This document shows, piece after piece, positions 9,137 through 18,074 of a DNA stretch of 64,000 nt; positions within the stretch are counted from its first letter, which is position 1, and each line of letters begins with the position of its first letter. Source of the stretch: Lewinellaceae bacterium (GTDB lineage Bacteria; Bacteroidota; Bacteroidia; Chitinophagales; Saprospiraceae); contig JAHELJ010000003.1 in assembly GCA_024644235.1 (NCBI GenBank), positions 124,001 through 188,000 on the forward strand, written 5' to 3'. Made by a program: the position numbers and the translations under genes. The notes under the pieces are model-generated. The model was given only the letters and a program-made list of their open reading frames with translations, had not been told where the DNA came from and ran no database searches.

Positions 9137-10600
9137 ATGAAGCAAAAAAACATGAATAGATACTTGCCTGCGGAGGGCCTGTCGCCGGATCACATACTTG
9201 GACTGATCGACAAAATGCAGAAAGAAGATATCGCCTGGCAGAAGGGCAGAACCTGGAGTCTTGTCTACCATGCCGGTCAGGAACACGACCAGTTGTTGAA
9301 AAGCACATTTGGGAAATATTTCTCTACCAATTATCTGAATCCCTTTGCCTTCCCCAGCTTACAACATATGGAGAAGGAAGTGGTCCGGATGACCGCGAGT
9401 ATGTTGAATGGCGATGATGAGGTAGTGGGAACCATGTCATCAGGAGGTACCGAAAGTATTCTGCTGGCACTATACACCTACCGGGAATGGGCAAGAAAAC
9501 ATCACCCTCATATTGAAAACCCGGAGATAGTGGCCCCTCAGACGATCCACCCGGCCCATGACAAAGCTGCTCATTTACTAGGCTTGCGTATTCGTAAGGC
9601 CCCGGCAGACGAAGGTCAGTGCGCTCAGCCCATGGAAATGGAAAGGCTCATCAGTGAAAACACGATCCTTCTGGTGGCTTCAGCCCCAAGCTATCCCAAT
9701 GGCATCTTGGACCCTATCTCTGCCATTGGTGAACTGGCCCGGAAATACCGGTTACCCCTTCATGTCGATGCCTGCATCGGGGGATTTATGTTGCCTTGGA
9801 TCGAGAGACTGGGAACCCCACTCGATCCCTGGGATTTCCGCGTTTCCGCGGTTACATCCATATCAGCCGATGTGCATAAGTTTGGCTTTGGATCCAAAGG
9901 TGCATCAGTGGTCCTTTACAGGACCATGGATTTGCTGAAACATCAATTCTATATTACCACTGATTTTCCCGGTGGCATCTATGTTTCTCCTACCATACTT
10001 GGCTCCCGCTCAGGCGGACCCATTGCAGCAGCCTGGGCCGGAATGAAACATCTGGGAGAAAGTGGTTATTTGAAGGTGGCCACACGCCTAATGCAGGGAA
10101 CAAAGAAATTGCAGAAGGGGCTGGACGCCATACCTGAGATCAGGATCATTGGTCAGCCCTGCATGAATATCGTCTCATTTACCACTCATCACAACACCCC
10201 CGATATCTTTGCAGTGGCCGAGCACCTGCAAACCAGGGGATGGATGGTCGACCGCCAACAGATGCCCGATTGTATCCACTTGACCGTGCTGCCCACCAAT
10301 GTAGGTGTCATTGACAAGTACCTCACTGACCTGCGTTTAGCTGTCAACCACGCAAAAACGCATCGTAAGGGGGCAGGAGAAGGCACGGCCGCTTTATACG
10401 GAATGATGGCGCGGGTTCCGTTTCGAGGCATCGTAAGAAAGAACGTCCGAAAAATCTTTGAAGAGATCTATAGTGGTGATGAAGTACCATCCGGCACTCG
10501 GCTAAGTTCGGTTCCTCCTGACGGATCAGCTCTCTGGATGGGTTTGGTCAGCCGGATGCTTGCCTGGTGGCGCCGGATTTTTCCCGGCAGAAATGCCTAA
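9137..10600 (+). CDS. Sphingosine-1-phosphate lyase-like PLP enzyme
   Basis: A 487-residue fold-type I pyridoxal-phosphate protein of the group II decarboxylase family. The PLP lysine is K248 in SADVHKFGFGSKG; the cofactor-binding Asp lies in HVDACIGGF; TMSSGGTESILLALYTYREW is the N-terminal phosphate-binding region. Its overall layout matches bacterial sphingosine-1-phosphate lyases (such as the Symbiobacterium enzyme) better than glutamate or aromatic amino-acid decarboxylases. It would cleave phosphorylated sphingoid bases to phosphoethanolamine and a fatty aldehyde. Many Bacteroidota make sphingolipids, so a turnover role is plausible. It has no obvious membrane anchor. It is the last gene before a long repeat-rich gap. 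An alternative is a decarboxylase of another substrate. Confidence 0.85.
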   Translation: MKQKNMNRYLPAEGLSPDHILGLIDKMQKEDIAWQKGRTWSLVYHAGQEHDQLLKSTFGKYFSTNYLNPFAFPSLQHMEKEVVRMTASMLNGDDEVVGTMSSGGTESILLALYTYREWARKHHPHIENPEIVAPQTIHPAHDKAAHLLGLRIRKAPADEGQCAQPMEMERLISENTILLVASAPSYPNGILDPISAIGELARKYRLPLHVDACIGGFMLPWIERLGTPLDPWDFRVSAVTSISADVHKFGFGSKGASVVLYRTMDLLKHQFYITTDFPGGIYVSPTILGSRSGGPIAAAWAGMKHLGESGYLKVATRLMQGTKKLQKGLDAIPEIRIIGQPCMNIVSFTTHHNTPDIFAVAEHLQTRGWMVDRQQMPDCIHLTVLPTNVGVIDKYLTDLRLAVNHAKTHRKGAGEGTAALYGMMARVPFRGIVRKNVRKIFEEIYSGDEVPSGTRLSSVPPDGSALWMGLVSRMLAWWRRIFPGRNA

Positions 10601-10623
10601 CTAATAACAAGTAGACTAGAGGG

Positions 10624-11330
10624 ATCAACGGCTAACGGCTAACGGGAGTGGTCTCGAGTCAAGGGAGGTTGTCCTGAACTAAAATCGAGGGCATTCTGCC
10701 GATACCAACCAAGATGGTGAAAAGGGCCAAATCGGCTAAGGGGGTAAAACGTCGGTCAACGGCGGAGGCGAAGGCTAAGGAGTGACGATCGGGTCAAAGG
10801 TCAAGGATAAAAGGTTATGGGAAGGCTGAACTAAAATCGAGGGCATTCTGCCGATACAACCAAGATGGTGAAAAGGGCCAAATCGGCTAAGGGGGTAAAA
10901 CGTCGGTCAACGGCGGAGGCGAAGGCTAAGGAGTGACGATCGGGGTCAAAGGTCAAGGATAAAAGGTTATGGGAAGGCTGAACTAAAATCGAGGGCATTC
11001 TGCCGATACCAACCAAGATGGTGAAAAGGGCCAAATCGGTGAAGAGTGCAAATGGGATTGACGAGAAACGGCAAACACTTGGAGTCAAGTTCATTCGTCA
11101 TTCTAACTTCCTGCCCAGTCCGGCAGGCAGGCGTACTTCGAGAAACCCCCATATCCCCTAAAAGCAGATTTTGGTTCATTTCATTGTTGGACTTCTACAA
11201 CTATAAAACCAGATTACCACAACACCATGAAACCTTCCATATGCCCCACGTCTCAGGTCGCACATCGCTGGTTGACCGGTAACCGATTCCACAGTTACAC
11301 GGTTCCACAATTACACTTAGAAGGCATCCC
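10624..11330. repeat. Composite intergenic repeat block
   Basis: This fills most of the 800-bp gap 10601-11400, which has no gene. It opens with exact heptamers ATCAACG, GCTAACG, GCTAACG (10624-10644), then a 152-bp tandem repeat (listed separately). Next comes a module TACTTCGAGAAACCCC near 11132, a module CAGATTACCACAACACCATG near 11210, and a segment TGCCCCACGTCTCAGGTCG near 11242. The block ends in CGGTAAC / CAATTAC-like heptamers near 11276-11315. The module order matches those at 1.44-1.73 and 13.37-13.78 kb. Confidence 0.6.
10674..11039. repeat. 152-bp direct tandem repeat, 2.4 copies
   Basis: Copies begin at 10674, 10826 and 10978 with CTGAACTAAAATCGAGGGCA. The first two are full length and differ by only two single-base indels (GATACCAACC versus GATACAACC; CGGGTCAAAGG versus CGGGGTCAAAGG). 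The third matches for about 62 bases, up to AAATCGG near 11039, then diverges. The near-identity means the amplification is recent. The unit itself contains 7-bp-periodic stretches (GTCAAAG, GTCAAGG, ATAAAAG, GTTATGG). Confidence 0.95.
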
Positions 11331-11400
11331 CCTTTGGGAGGATTGACTAGAATCTCGCATATCCTTATCATGTCTCTATATGATTCAAAGATCAACTGCT

Positions 11401-13287
11401 ATGAGGACCGCACTAATTACCGTAATGCTATCTGCTCTTGCCTTATTCACTCGAGCTCAGGTCCAGCCTGGACTCCATGTGGCCGAACCTTTGACTGTTT
11501 TGTTTGGCCAGGACACCACAGGAGGTGGGGTTAAAGCATTTTGGATGCCATTTAAAGCTGCTTTTCGAGCAGGTGCCATCGGGATCGTCAATGTGGATAA
11601 TAGCGGAGAACCCTTTTTCTCGGACCCTGAAAATTGGGATCCGGATAGCGTTGGTATTTTTTCTTTTGCTGCCGGCTTTGGTACGAAAGCTAAAGGGGAC
11701 TATTCATTTGCGATGGGAGAAGAAGCAGAAGCCTTAGGACTCCGGACCATATCGTTAGGAAATAAGACAAGAGCAACTGGATCCACGTCTATTGCCCTGG
11801 GTGCCGAAACAGTTTCCATGGGCCAGAGTTCCTTCGCCACAGGTTCAAGATCTAAGGCAGTGGGTAACTATTCCACCGCGATGGGTCGAGAGACGATTGC
11901 TCAAGGTAGAGCATCGACGGTGATTGGACAGTATAATTTACCACTAGATGATTCGGATCTGAGTGCGGATACAGCACGCCTCTTCATTATCGGGAATGGA
12001 ACCAACAATAGTTCGAGATCGAATGCGCTGGTTGTACAGAAAAGTGGAAATGTTGGCATTGGGGCTAACAGACCCCAGGAGGACTTAGTAATAGGTCAAG
12101 ACCTTGGAGATTTGGTAGGAACGAGGTTAAGTATAGGTGATCCTACCAGTTTTAGTGGCATCAATCTGGGGGAATCAAATGATGATCGTGGATTCATTAT
12201 CTGGGAGCATAGTAATGATCTGCTCAAGCTAGGGACGAGGCAATCGGCCACACTATACGACTACCTGCTCACCTTAAAATCTGGCAAATTAGGAATTGGA
12301 ACAAGTAGTCCTGAACTATTGCTGGATGTACTAGGCGAATCTGTTTTTCGAGACAATCTGCACATCGGATCTACAGCAGGCATTAACGAACTAAACATCT
12401 TTGATATCGGCAATAATGGCGACGCCATTATACGCGCTCAGACCACGGGAGGAGCTAAGGAAATGGTATTGGGAGTCAGCCCAGCAGGAGGCTTGTTCGG
12501 AACAGTGACTAACGACATTCTCAACTTTCGAACAAACAATACCACACGGATGAGCATCACTGAGGCCGGAGACGTTGGTATTGGAACGACTGCTCCTGGG
12601 GAGAAATTGGATGTAAATGGGTCAGCACTGGTTCGAAGCGATCTGACAACAAATGGTACGTCGAACCTTCTCGGGAGGATAAATTTAGGAGCCGGCACCG
12701 GATCGAATGAGTTAAATATTTTCGACATCGGGGGAAATGGCGACGCTATTATACGCGCTCAGACCACGGGAGGAGCAATGGAAATGGTATTGGGAGTCAG
12801 CCCAGCAGGAGGCTTGTTCGGAACAGTGACTAACGACATTCTCAACTTTCGAACAAACAATACTACACGTATGAGTATAACGTCCTCTGGGGATGTAGGT
12901 ATTGGTACAACATCTCCTTCAGAAAAACTGGATGTTAGTGGGGATTTTAATGTTACGGGAGAAGTGAGAAGATCTCAGACCGGGAATGCAAACATGGTAC
13001 CGATCTGCTATGGAAAGATCACAGATATCATTTCGTTTCCACCGGTTATTAACGCTACAAGTGGGAATTTTTCAGTCTCTACTGCTCAGATTGGTGAATA
13101 TATTATTAGCGTGGACAATGAGACCATAGATTGCGATTCGTATATAATTGTTGCAACTGTGCTAGATGGTGACATCATCAAGTATTCCTGTTCTGGAGGA
13201 GATTTGATTATTAATACATTTGATATAGTACTGGGAGTGCTCAATGCAAACGAAGGTGCTTTTAGTTTCGTGATTTATAAACCCTAA
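11401..13287 (+). CDS. YadA-head-like secreted repeat protein
   Basis: A 628-residue exported protein. The start at 11401 gives a good signal peptide (MRTALITVMLSALALFTRAQ); an ATG seven codons upstream would spoil it. Residues of about 90-190 form repeats of the trimeric autotransporter head type (SFAMGEEAEALG, STSIALGAETVSMG, SSFATGSRSKAVG, YSTAMGRETIAQG). The second half holds modules ending in VGIGTTAPGEKLDVNG, like those of tail-fibre-type proteins that precede an endosialidase chaperone. No YadA anchor barrel, chaperone domain or T9SS sorting domain is visible at the C-terminus. It probably acts at the cell surface or outside the cell. It is flanked on both sides by heptamer-repeat blocks. 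Confidence 0.75.
   Translation: MRTALITVMLSALALFTRAQVQPGLHVAEPLTVLFGQDTTGGGVKAFWMPFKAAFRAGAIGIVNVDNSGEPFFSDPENWDPDSVGIFSFAAGFGTKAKGDYSFAMGEEAEALGLRTISLGNKTRATGSTSIALGAETVSMGQSSFATGSRSKAVGNYSTAMGRETIAQGRASTVIGQYNLPLDDSDLSADTARLFIIGNGTNNSSRSNALVVQKSGNVGIGANRPQEDLVIGQDLGDLVGTRLSIGDPTSFSGINLGESNDDRGFIIWEHSNDLLKLGTRQSATLYDYLLTLKSGKLGIGTSSPELLLDVLGESVFRDNLHIGSTAGINELNIFDIGNNGDAIIRAQTTGGAKEMVLGVSPAGGLFGTVTNDILNFRTNNTTRMSITEAGDVGIGTTAPGEKLDVNGSALVRSDLTTNGTSNLLGRINLGAGTGSNELNIFDIGGNGDAIIRAQTTGGAMEMVLGVSPAGGLFGTVTNDILNFRTNNTTRMSITSSGDVGIGTTSPSEKLDVSGDFNVTGEVRRSQTGNANMVPICYGKITDIISFPPVINATSGNFSVSTAQIGEYIISVDNETIDCDSYIIVATVLDGDIIKYSCSGGDLIINTFDIVLGVLNANEGAFSFVIYKP
12421..12866 (+). repeat. Near-identical internal duplication, 321-bp period
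   Basis: About 125 bases at 12421-12545 recur at 12742-12866 with very few changes, within a 107-codon repeat unit (NELNIFDIG...TRMSI in each copy). DNA conservation well beyond what the protein requires, next to diverged flanks, suggests recent duplication or gene conversion. Confidence 0.85.
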
Positions 13288-13369
13288 CCAAAATTGAGGT
13301 TAGTTGCTCATGTAGGATCATTGACCCAGGTCCTAAAATTGGCAATTAGTTTAGCAGACCGTGACCACA

Positions 13370-13784
13370 TTCCGCTTCGAGAAACGGTCAAAGGATCAAC
13401 AACAAACGATCCATGAAAAAGGTGAAGAGTTAAAGGATGATCTTGCCTAAAAAGTTTCACGAATTGTCGATTACCTATGACCAATTAGCGGTGAGCGGTT
13501 ACCGCTGCCAGCTCAGCAATCACGTTGGGCTTACCAATCTGTATGCTTAAGGGTGAAATGGTCCAAGTGGTCAAGAAGGTAAAGGGATCTGCGATCAACA
13601 TGAACGGCAAAACGATCAGGGTAAAGGTTCATTTGTGCTTTGTCCTTCTTATTTCGTACTTCGTCTGAAAAGGATTTCGCCTTCATTCCGTAGTTGCAAC
13701 ACTATCAATATACCACATTACCAAATCACTACAACACCCTCCCATGTCACTTGTCACAAGTCTCAAGTCATTGTGGTCGGTAAC
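13370..13784. repeat. Composite intergenic repeat block (convergent gap)
   Basis: This occupies the 502-bp gap 13288-13789, which has no gene. It contains CGCTTCGAGAAACGG near 13374, a module shared with 24.69 kb (listed as a finding), the clean heptamer array at 13468-13523, ACCACATTACCAAATCA near 13713, and six heptamers CATGTCA, CTTGTCA, CAAGTCT, CAAGTCA, TTGTGGT, CGGTAAC at 13743-13784. It ends five bases before the stop of the CoA-transferase gene. A short inverted repeat CTAACC/GGTTAG right after the surface-protein stop (about 13286-13305) lacks a T-run and is at best a weak terminator. Confidence 0.65.
13468..13523 (+). repeat. Eight degenerate tandem heptamers (CNNTNAC)
   Basis: The stretch divides exactly into eight 7-mers: CGATTAC, CTATGAC, CAATTAG, CGGTGAG, CGGTTAC, CGCTGCC, AGCTCAG, CAATCAC. 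First C, fourth T and final AC are the favoured positions. Individual units differ, but the 7-bp register is kept throughout. Confidence 0.8.
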
Positions 13785-13789
13785 GAATT

Positions 13790-15955
13790 CTAAGCTCCCT
13801 TCAATTTTTGCAATACCAGGATCAATAATTTCTGATAGAGGTTCTCCTGAAAATTACGGGGTTTATCCAGTTGCATCCTTTTCAGGTAGGGCACGGTCTC
13901 GTCCGGAATCTTCATAATCGTGAGGGCCCTGAGGATGGTGCTTAACCTGGGCCAGAATCCACTCGTCCTGGTTTTCAGCGATTTCAGTGCTTTACCGATC
14001 ACTTGCTCCTCATGGGTAAAATCGGTGCCGAAAGGAAATACGGGAAACAGACCATCCTTCCGGAAGCGACCTACTTTTTGCCTGATTCTGTTCGAGTAGT
14101 TATGGGTAAAAGCCTCGGGAATCTGATGATCTTCCGAAAGCTTCCCCGCCGCTTTAGCCCGGGCAACCAGCTCCGGTTGAAAGCGGGAATCTGCTACGCA
14201 AAGCAACTCCTTCACCACCTCCTCATCTGTTTTACCGCGGATATCGGCAATGCCATACTCGGTGACCACGATGTCCCTGAGATGCCGGGGTATGGTGACA
14301 TGCCCGTAATTCCACACCACGTTGGATTGGACTTTTCCATTGGCAGTACGGGTAGCACGCAATTGCAAGATCGAACGGCCATCGGGAAGCGCCTGCGCCA
14401 TCTCGACAAAGTTGTACTGACCCCCTACTCCGCTGATTACGGTTCCATCTTCTAATTGATCCGAAACTGCCGCTCCCAGCAAGGTCATCATCATGCAGGT
14501 GTTGACAAAGCGGGCGTTCTTGCGGTGAAGCCGGTCAATCTCCTCGTGACCGTAGAGCTGGTTGATCTTTCGCACGCTCTTCATATGGATCAGCCGCTTT
14601 GTGGCGTCCGGCAACTGATGCAACCACTCATAGAACTTTGCTGGTCCCAGGAAAAAACCGGCATGAATGATGGCCCCATTCTTCAGGTGTTCGCCTAACC
14701 CTTTAGTGATGATGGCTTCGCTGGCCTCGTCGATGTTGAGGTCTGCTTGTACGAAAGATCCATCTTCAAAGTAGATGCTGCCATGACGGAATTGCAACTC
14801 CTCCTTGAGGATTCCGAAATGCTGTAGAAAGGCAAAATCTTCAATGGTTAGTTGTGAATGAATCGCTCCACGCCGCAACAACCGGAACAACGTATCCGGC
14901 ACAATCCTCTCCTCTTGGATCAATCCTTCATTGATCAGCCGCTGCAGGATGACGTGGTCAAAGACCTTACGTTTCATGATCCCGCTATCTACCAAAAACA
15001 TAAAGCTGTCCACCAGCATTTCGGTTGCACCGAACAAGCCTTTCTCAAAAGGAGTGGTGTCGCCGATTTTTGCTATTGACGGCCCAAATCTGGTTTCGAT
15101 CTCAAAATCACCCAACACCTGCAGGTACTGGTCATTTTCATTTTGCCGCATCAACAAAGCATAGACCAGGGCATCGCCAAGTGATCCGATGCCTATCTGT
15201 AACTCGCCATCATCGCGAATGAGGGTACTGGTCAGAAAACCGATCATGTAGTCAGCCTCGGAAATGGCCATCTTGGGAGGGCCAAATATTTTGTGTTCCA
15301 GATGCGGATGCTCCAATACAAGGTCAAATGCATCGATGGCGACATCGGCATCACCGTACATGTACGGCAACTGGTTGTTGACCTGGCCTACAAAAACAAT
15401 TTCTTCGCCTCTTTTTGAAGACATGATATCGAGAGTAACATCCGCATTGCAGCTCAGGCTCACCCGGCTCCGGTCATCTGAAATGGAAATCATCTGAGCC
15501 AACACATTCAGGCCTGCATCCAGGATATCCCTGGCTACGTGGGTGTAGTTGCTACTGGTATAATCTTTCTGAGCCTGGGGATTGCGGACATATTTTCCAG
15601 CAGGGAAGTAGAATTCGATCACCCGCACATTCTGCGGCAGATTGCCGGCAGTGCGATCCAGTTCGAAGAGCAGATCCGGATAATCCCCAAAGACCCGCTC
15701 AGCAAATGGTTCGAAGAAGCGTTTCTCCAGTAGACTATTACCCTTTGGTTTTTCCAGGGTGAGCGCCGTCATGATGGTCAGTTGCAAAGAGAGATCTTCC
15801 TTCACTCTTTGGTAAATGGCATTGACAAAGTGGTTCGGTTTACCTGCACCCAGGGGAATACCCAACACGATATCTTTGCCTACCTTTTCGATGACCTGGT
15901 CCACACACTGACCGGGATCTTCGAGAAATATTGGCCCTCCCTCTCTGGTTATCAT
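13790..15955 (-). CDS. Acetyl-CoA hydrolase/transferase family protein (long form)
   Basis: A protein of about 721 residues in the acetyl-CoA hydrolase / 4-hydroxybutyrate CoA-transferase family. The C-terminal half carries the recognisable pieces DGTVISGVGGQYNFVEMA and VVTEYGIADIRGKTDEEVVKE. The N-terminal half has the acetyl-CoA hydrolase-like region (VLGIPLGAGKPNHFVNAIY). It is longer than the roughly 430-residue transferases, as in the 620-720-residue class annotated by its C-terminal domain. The likely role is moving CoA between acetate/succinate-type acids or hydrolysing acyl-CoA. The ATG at 15955 removes 15 residues that do not look like the family; the ATG at 16000 is an alternative. 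It is a lone gene with repeat blocks on both sides. Confidence 0.85.
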   Translation of the reverse strand: MITREGGPIFLEDPGQCVDQVIEKVGKDIVLGIPLGAGKPNHFVNAIYQRVKEDLSLQLTIMTALTLEKPKGNSLLEKRFFEPFAERVFGDYPDLLFELDRTAGNLPQNVRVIEFYFPAGKYVRNPQAQKDYTSSNYTHVARDILDAGLNVLAQMISISDDRSRVSLSCNADVTLDIMSSKRGEEIVFVGQVNNQLPYMYGDADVAIDAFDLVLEHPHLEHKIFGPPKMAISEADYMIGFLTSTLIRDDGELQIGIGSLGDALVYALLMRQNENDQYLQVLGDFEIETRFGPSIAKIGDTTPFEKGLFGATEMLVDSFMFLVDSGIMKRKVFDHVILQRLINEGLIQEERIVPDTLFRLLRRGAIHSQLTIEDFAFLQHFGILKEELQFRHGSIYFEDGSFVQADLNIDEASEAIITKGLGEHLKNGAIIHAGFFLGPAKFYEWLHQLPDATKRLIHMKSVRKINQLYGHEEIDRLHRKNARFVNTCMMMTLLGAAVSDQLEDGTVISGVGGQYNFVEMAQALPDGRSILQLRATRTANGKVQSNVVWNYGHVTIPRHLRDIVVTEYGIADIRGKTDEEVVKELLCVADSRFQPELVARAKAAGKLSEDHQIPEAFTHNYSNRIRQKVGRFRKDGLFPVFPFGTDFTHEEQVIGKALKSLKTRTSGFWPRLSTILRALTIMKIPDETVPYLKRMQLDKPRNFQENLYQKLLILVLQKLKGA

Positions 15956-16115
15956 TTGACAGTTTTGCTGCGCTCTTAAATAAAGGGGATGCAGCCACAC
16001 TGTCGGAGAGCTTGCACACTCCGATCAGTGATTCTGGTCATAAGTATCAGCAGACGATTAATTACCGATACCTGCTAATCCACCACATACCGATCGGGGA
16101 ACGGGGTAAAGAAAG

Positions 16116-16164
16116 ATCAACGGTGAACGATCAACGACAAACGGGTCAAAGGTAAATAGTAAAG
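16116..16164 (+). repeat. Degenerate heptamer tract (GTNANNG orientation)
   Basis: Seven 7-mers run in register: ATCAACG, GTGAACG, ATCAACG, ACAAACG, GGTCAAA, GGTAAAT, AGTAAAG. It lies in the gene-free part of the 546-bp interval 15956-16501. Confidence 0.7.
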
Positions 16165-16291
16165 GTAAGGACGAACCACAACCGATGATTGCTAAACGTT
16201 AACCGATTTCAAACAGCCACACAATTACACGCTTACATGATAAAATCCCAGACTCCCAGACACCCGAATCAAGCCACAGGTCTCTGGTGAT

Positions 16292-16340
16292 CGATCACCA
16301 ATCACACATGACCGATAACCGGTAACCCTGCACTGCACTT
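16292..16340 (+). repeat. Degenerate heptamer tract (CNNTNAC orientation)
   Basis: Seven 7-mers run in register: CGATCAC, CAATCAC, ACATGAC, CGATAAC, CGGTAAC, CCTGCAC, TGCACTT. It ends about 50 bases from the broken PIG-L gene tail. Confidence 0.75.
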
Positions 16341-16387
16341 ATAGGTACTCACCATAGCCGTCCACCTAAATTCTGAATCGATTCCTT

Positions 16388-16485
16388 CTATCTTGCTTGT
16401 TCCCGGATGTACTCTTCCAACTTGGACTCCAGGGGCACCCGATAATAAGAACATTCTGCCCAACCGAAAAGTCTCGATAAATCCA
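16388..16485 (-). pseudogene. C-terminal remnant of a PIG-L deacetylase gene
   Basis: Read on the minus strand, about 30 codons match the C-terminus of the intact PIG-L gene at 19768-20736. The remnant has FGWAECSYYR and ESKLEEYIREQAR then a stop (16388-16390); the intact protein has LEWAECFYYR and ESKLERYIEEHAR then its stop. Everything upstream of this tail is missing: the sulfatase stop at 16502 lies directly before it. DNA identity is moderate, so it comes from a diverged paralogue rather than a recent copy. A deletion that removed the body of a second PIG-L gene is the simplest reading. A different overlapping frame (16302-16493) is a shadow. Confidence 0.75.
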
Positions 16486-16501
16486 TTTGGCAAGCATGTT
16501 A

Positions 16502-18046
16502 CTATTCGATAAAGGTTTCCTGTTTTCTTGCGATGGCCAACGCTTCCTTGAGTTCCTCTACCATTTCCGGCATGTCCTGTGATAGATTTGATTTTTGCCC
16601 GATATCCTCCTTCAAATTATATAGGAGCATATCCTGATCCAGTTCATCGTAACCCATATGATCATTGATCCAGTCGGGGACCCTGGAGTGATAACCGCTG
16701 CTGTCATTGATAAATACCCAATCACCTTTTCTGACGGCGTACCTACCCTCAAAAGTGTTTTGCACCGTGATCGTTCTGACCTTACCTGCTCCCGATGTGC
16801 CTAACCAAATGTTGGCAAAGTCATGACTGTCGTGAGCTAGTCCTTGAGGAACCTTTGCTCCGGTAAGGGTAGCCAAAGTTCGTAGCAAATCGACCTGATG
16901 AATGACATCGGCACTGACCGTGTTTGCAGGAATCTTACCAGGCCATCTTACCAGAAACGGAACGTGATGACCTCCTTCGAAAACGTCCCTTTTTAATCCC
17001 CGAAATGGCCAGGCACTATGATGACCGTAATTTCTTATCCGGTCATAGGCATATCGTTCAGGACCGTTATCCGATGTAAAAATCACAATAGTATTGTCTG
17101 TTTCGCCAATCTCTTTCAGGGCAGCCAGTATTTCTCCCACTCCCCAATCGGTTTGAAACACAAAATCTCCATAAGGACCAGCGCCACTCTCGCCTCTAAA
17201 CTCTTCACTCGGTACAATGGGTGCATGCGGTGAGTTAAATGGCACATACATGAAAAACGGCCGCTCCCCACCTTCCTGATCTCGTACGAATTCAACGGCT
17301 TTTTCTATCAAAGTCGGTAGGACTTCATAAAAGTTCCAGCCTTCAACTGCCGGACCAGGACGAGCCTCCCACTGACCTTCCAGCGCAGCACCCTCCGGAT
17401 GTCTCATCGTGATGGTTGGTTTGCTGATCACTCGATCATTCTCGATCCATGTATAAGGTGGAAAATTGATGGTGCCATCTCCATAGTAGTAATCAAATCC
17501 GTGATCCAGGGGACCTCCCGGAATGGGCAAGGTCCAATCATATGCCTCTGGCGGATAGAAATAACGCATACGATTAAAGAGCATCATGGAATCCTGATCG
17601 GTCCATCCTTTATAAAGGACGGAGTCCCAATCCCATCCCAAGTGCCATTTGCCGATGCAGCCGGTGAAGTAGCCATGCTCCCGGAACATTTGGGCTAAAG
17701 TAAATTGCCCTTCCTTAAAAACAGGCTTGCCCATCGGCCCTACGATCCCATGAAAATCACGCCAGTGATATCGGCCGGTCAACAAAGCATAGCGACTTGG
17801 TGTGCAAATCCCGGAGGAGGAATGTCCATCGCTGAATCGCATTCCTTCCACGGCAAGCTGATCGAGGTTGGGAGTGGGAATTTTTGATTCGGGATTTTGA
17901 CAAGCCAGGTCTCCGTATCCCATGTCGTCTGCATAGAGGATGATGACATTGGGTTTCTCATTCTCTGGTTTGTCAACCTTATGCATGCAGGCATAGGCAA
18001 TCACCAAGAGGAGGACAAAGTGTATTGATAGCTTTAGTTGGAACAT
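16502..18046 (-). CDS. Lipoprotein arylsulfatase (formylglycine-type)
   Basis: A 514-residue S1-family sulfatase. The CxPxR signature is C81-T-P-S-R, whose Cys is converted to formylglycine by a maturase that is not encoded in this window. N-terminal metal ligands sit in [11 protein letters not shown], the C-terminal metal site in [13 protein letters not shown], and a lysine follows in [17 protein letters not shown]. The start at 18046 gives a signal with a lipobox-like end (VIAYAC, Cys20) and an upstream AAGGTG; the 18091 start would overlap the previous gene. It is the last gene of a four-gene operon with SGNH esterase, PIG-L and a second sulfatase. Likely substrate: sulfate esters on polysaccharides; the exact sugar is unknown. 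Confidence 0.92.
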   Translation of the reverse strand: MFQLKLSIHFVLLLVIAYACMHKVDKPENEKPNVIILYADDMGYGDLACQNPESKIPTPNLDQLAVEGMRFSDGHSSSGICTPSRYALLTGRYHWRDFHGIVGPMGKPVFKEGQFTLAQMFREHGYFTGCIGKWHLGWDWDSVLYKGWTDQDSMMLFNRMRYFYPPEAYDWTLPIPGGPLDHGFDYYYGDGTINFPPYTWIENDRVISKPTITMRHPEGAALEGQWEARPGPAVEGWNFYEVLPTLIEKAVEFVRDQEGGERPFFMYVPFNSPHAPIVPSEEFRGESGAGPYGDFVFQTDWGVGEILAALKEIGETDNTIVIFTSDNGPERYAYDRIRNYGHHSAWPFRGLKRDVFEGGHHVPFLVRWPGKIPANTVSADVIHQVDLLRTLATLTGAKVPQGLAHDSHDFANIWLGTSGAGKVRTITVQNTFEGRYAVRKGDWVFINDSSGYHSRVPDWINDHMGYDELDQDMLLYNLKEDIGQKSNLSQDMPEMVEELKEALAIARKQETFIE

Positions 18047-18074
18047 ATCTCTGTCACCTTGTTTTGCTTTAGCC

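Noticed and set aside
9137-10600. Glutamate or aromatic amino-acid decarboxylase
   Set aside because: The PLP-lysine context SADVHKFGFGSKG and the overall layout fit sphingosine-phosphate lyases better, though substrate proof is lacking.
10831-11179. Overlapping open frames across the 152-bp tandem repeat
   Set aside because: They arise from repetition of one stop-free unit; the peptides are repeats of the same nonsense string, with no start context or domain.
13286-13305. Terminator after the YadA-head-like gene (CTAACC/GGTTAG)
   Set aside because: The stem is only 6 bp and no T-run follows.
16302-16493. 63-codon minus-strand frame downstream of the sulfatase
   Set aside because: A different frame over the same bases matches the PIG-L C-terminus, so this one is a shadow of the remnant.
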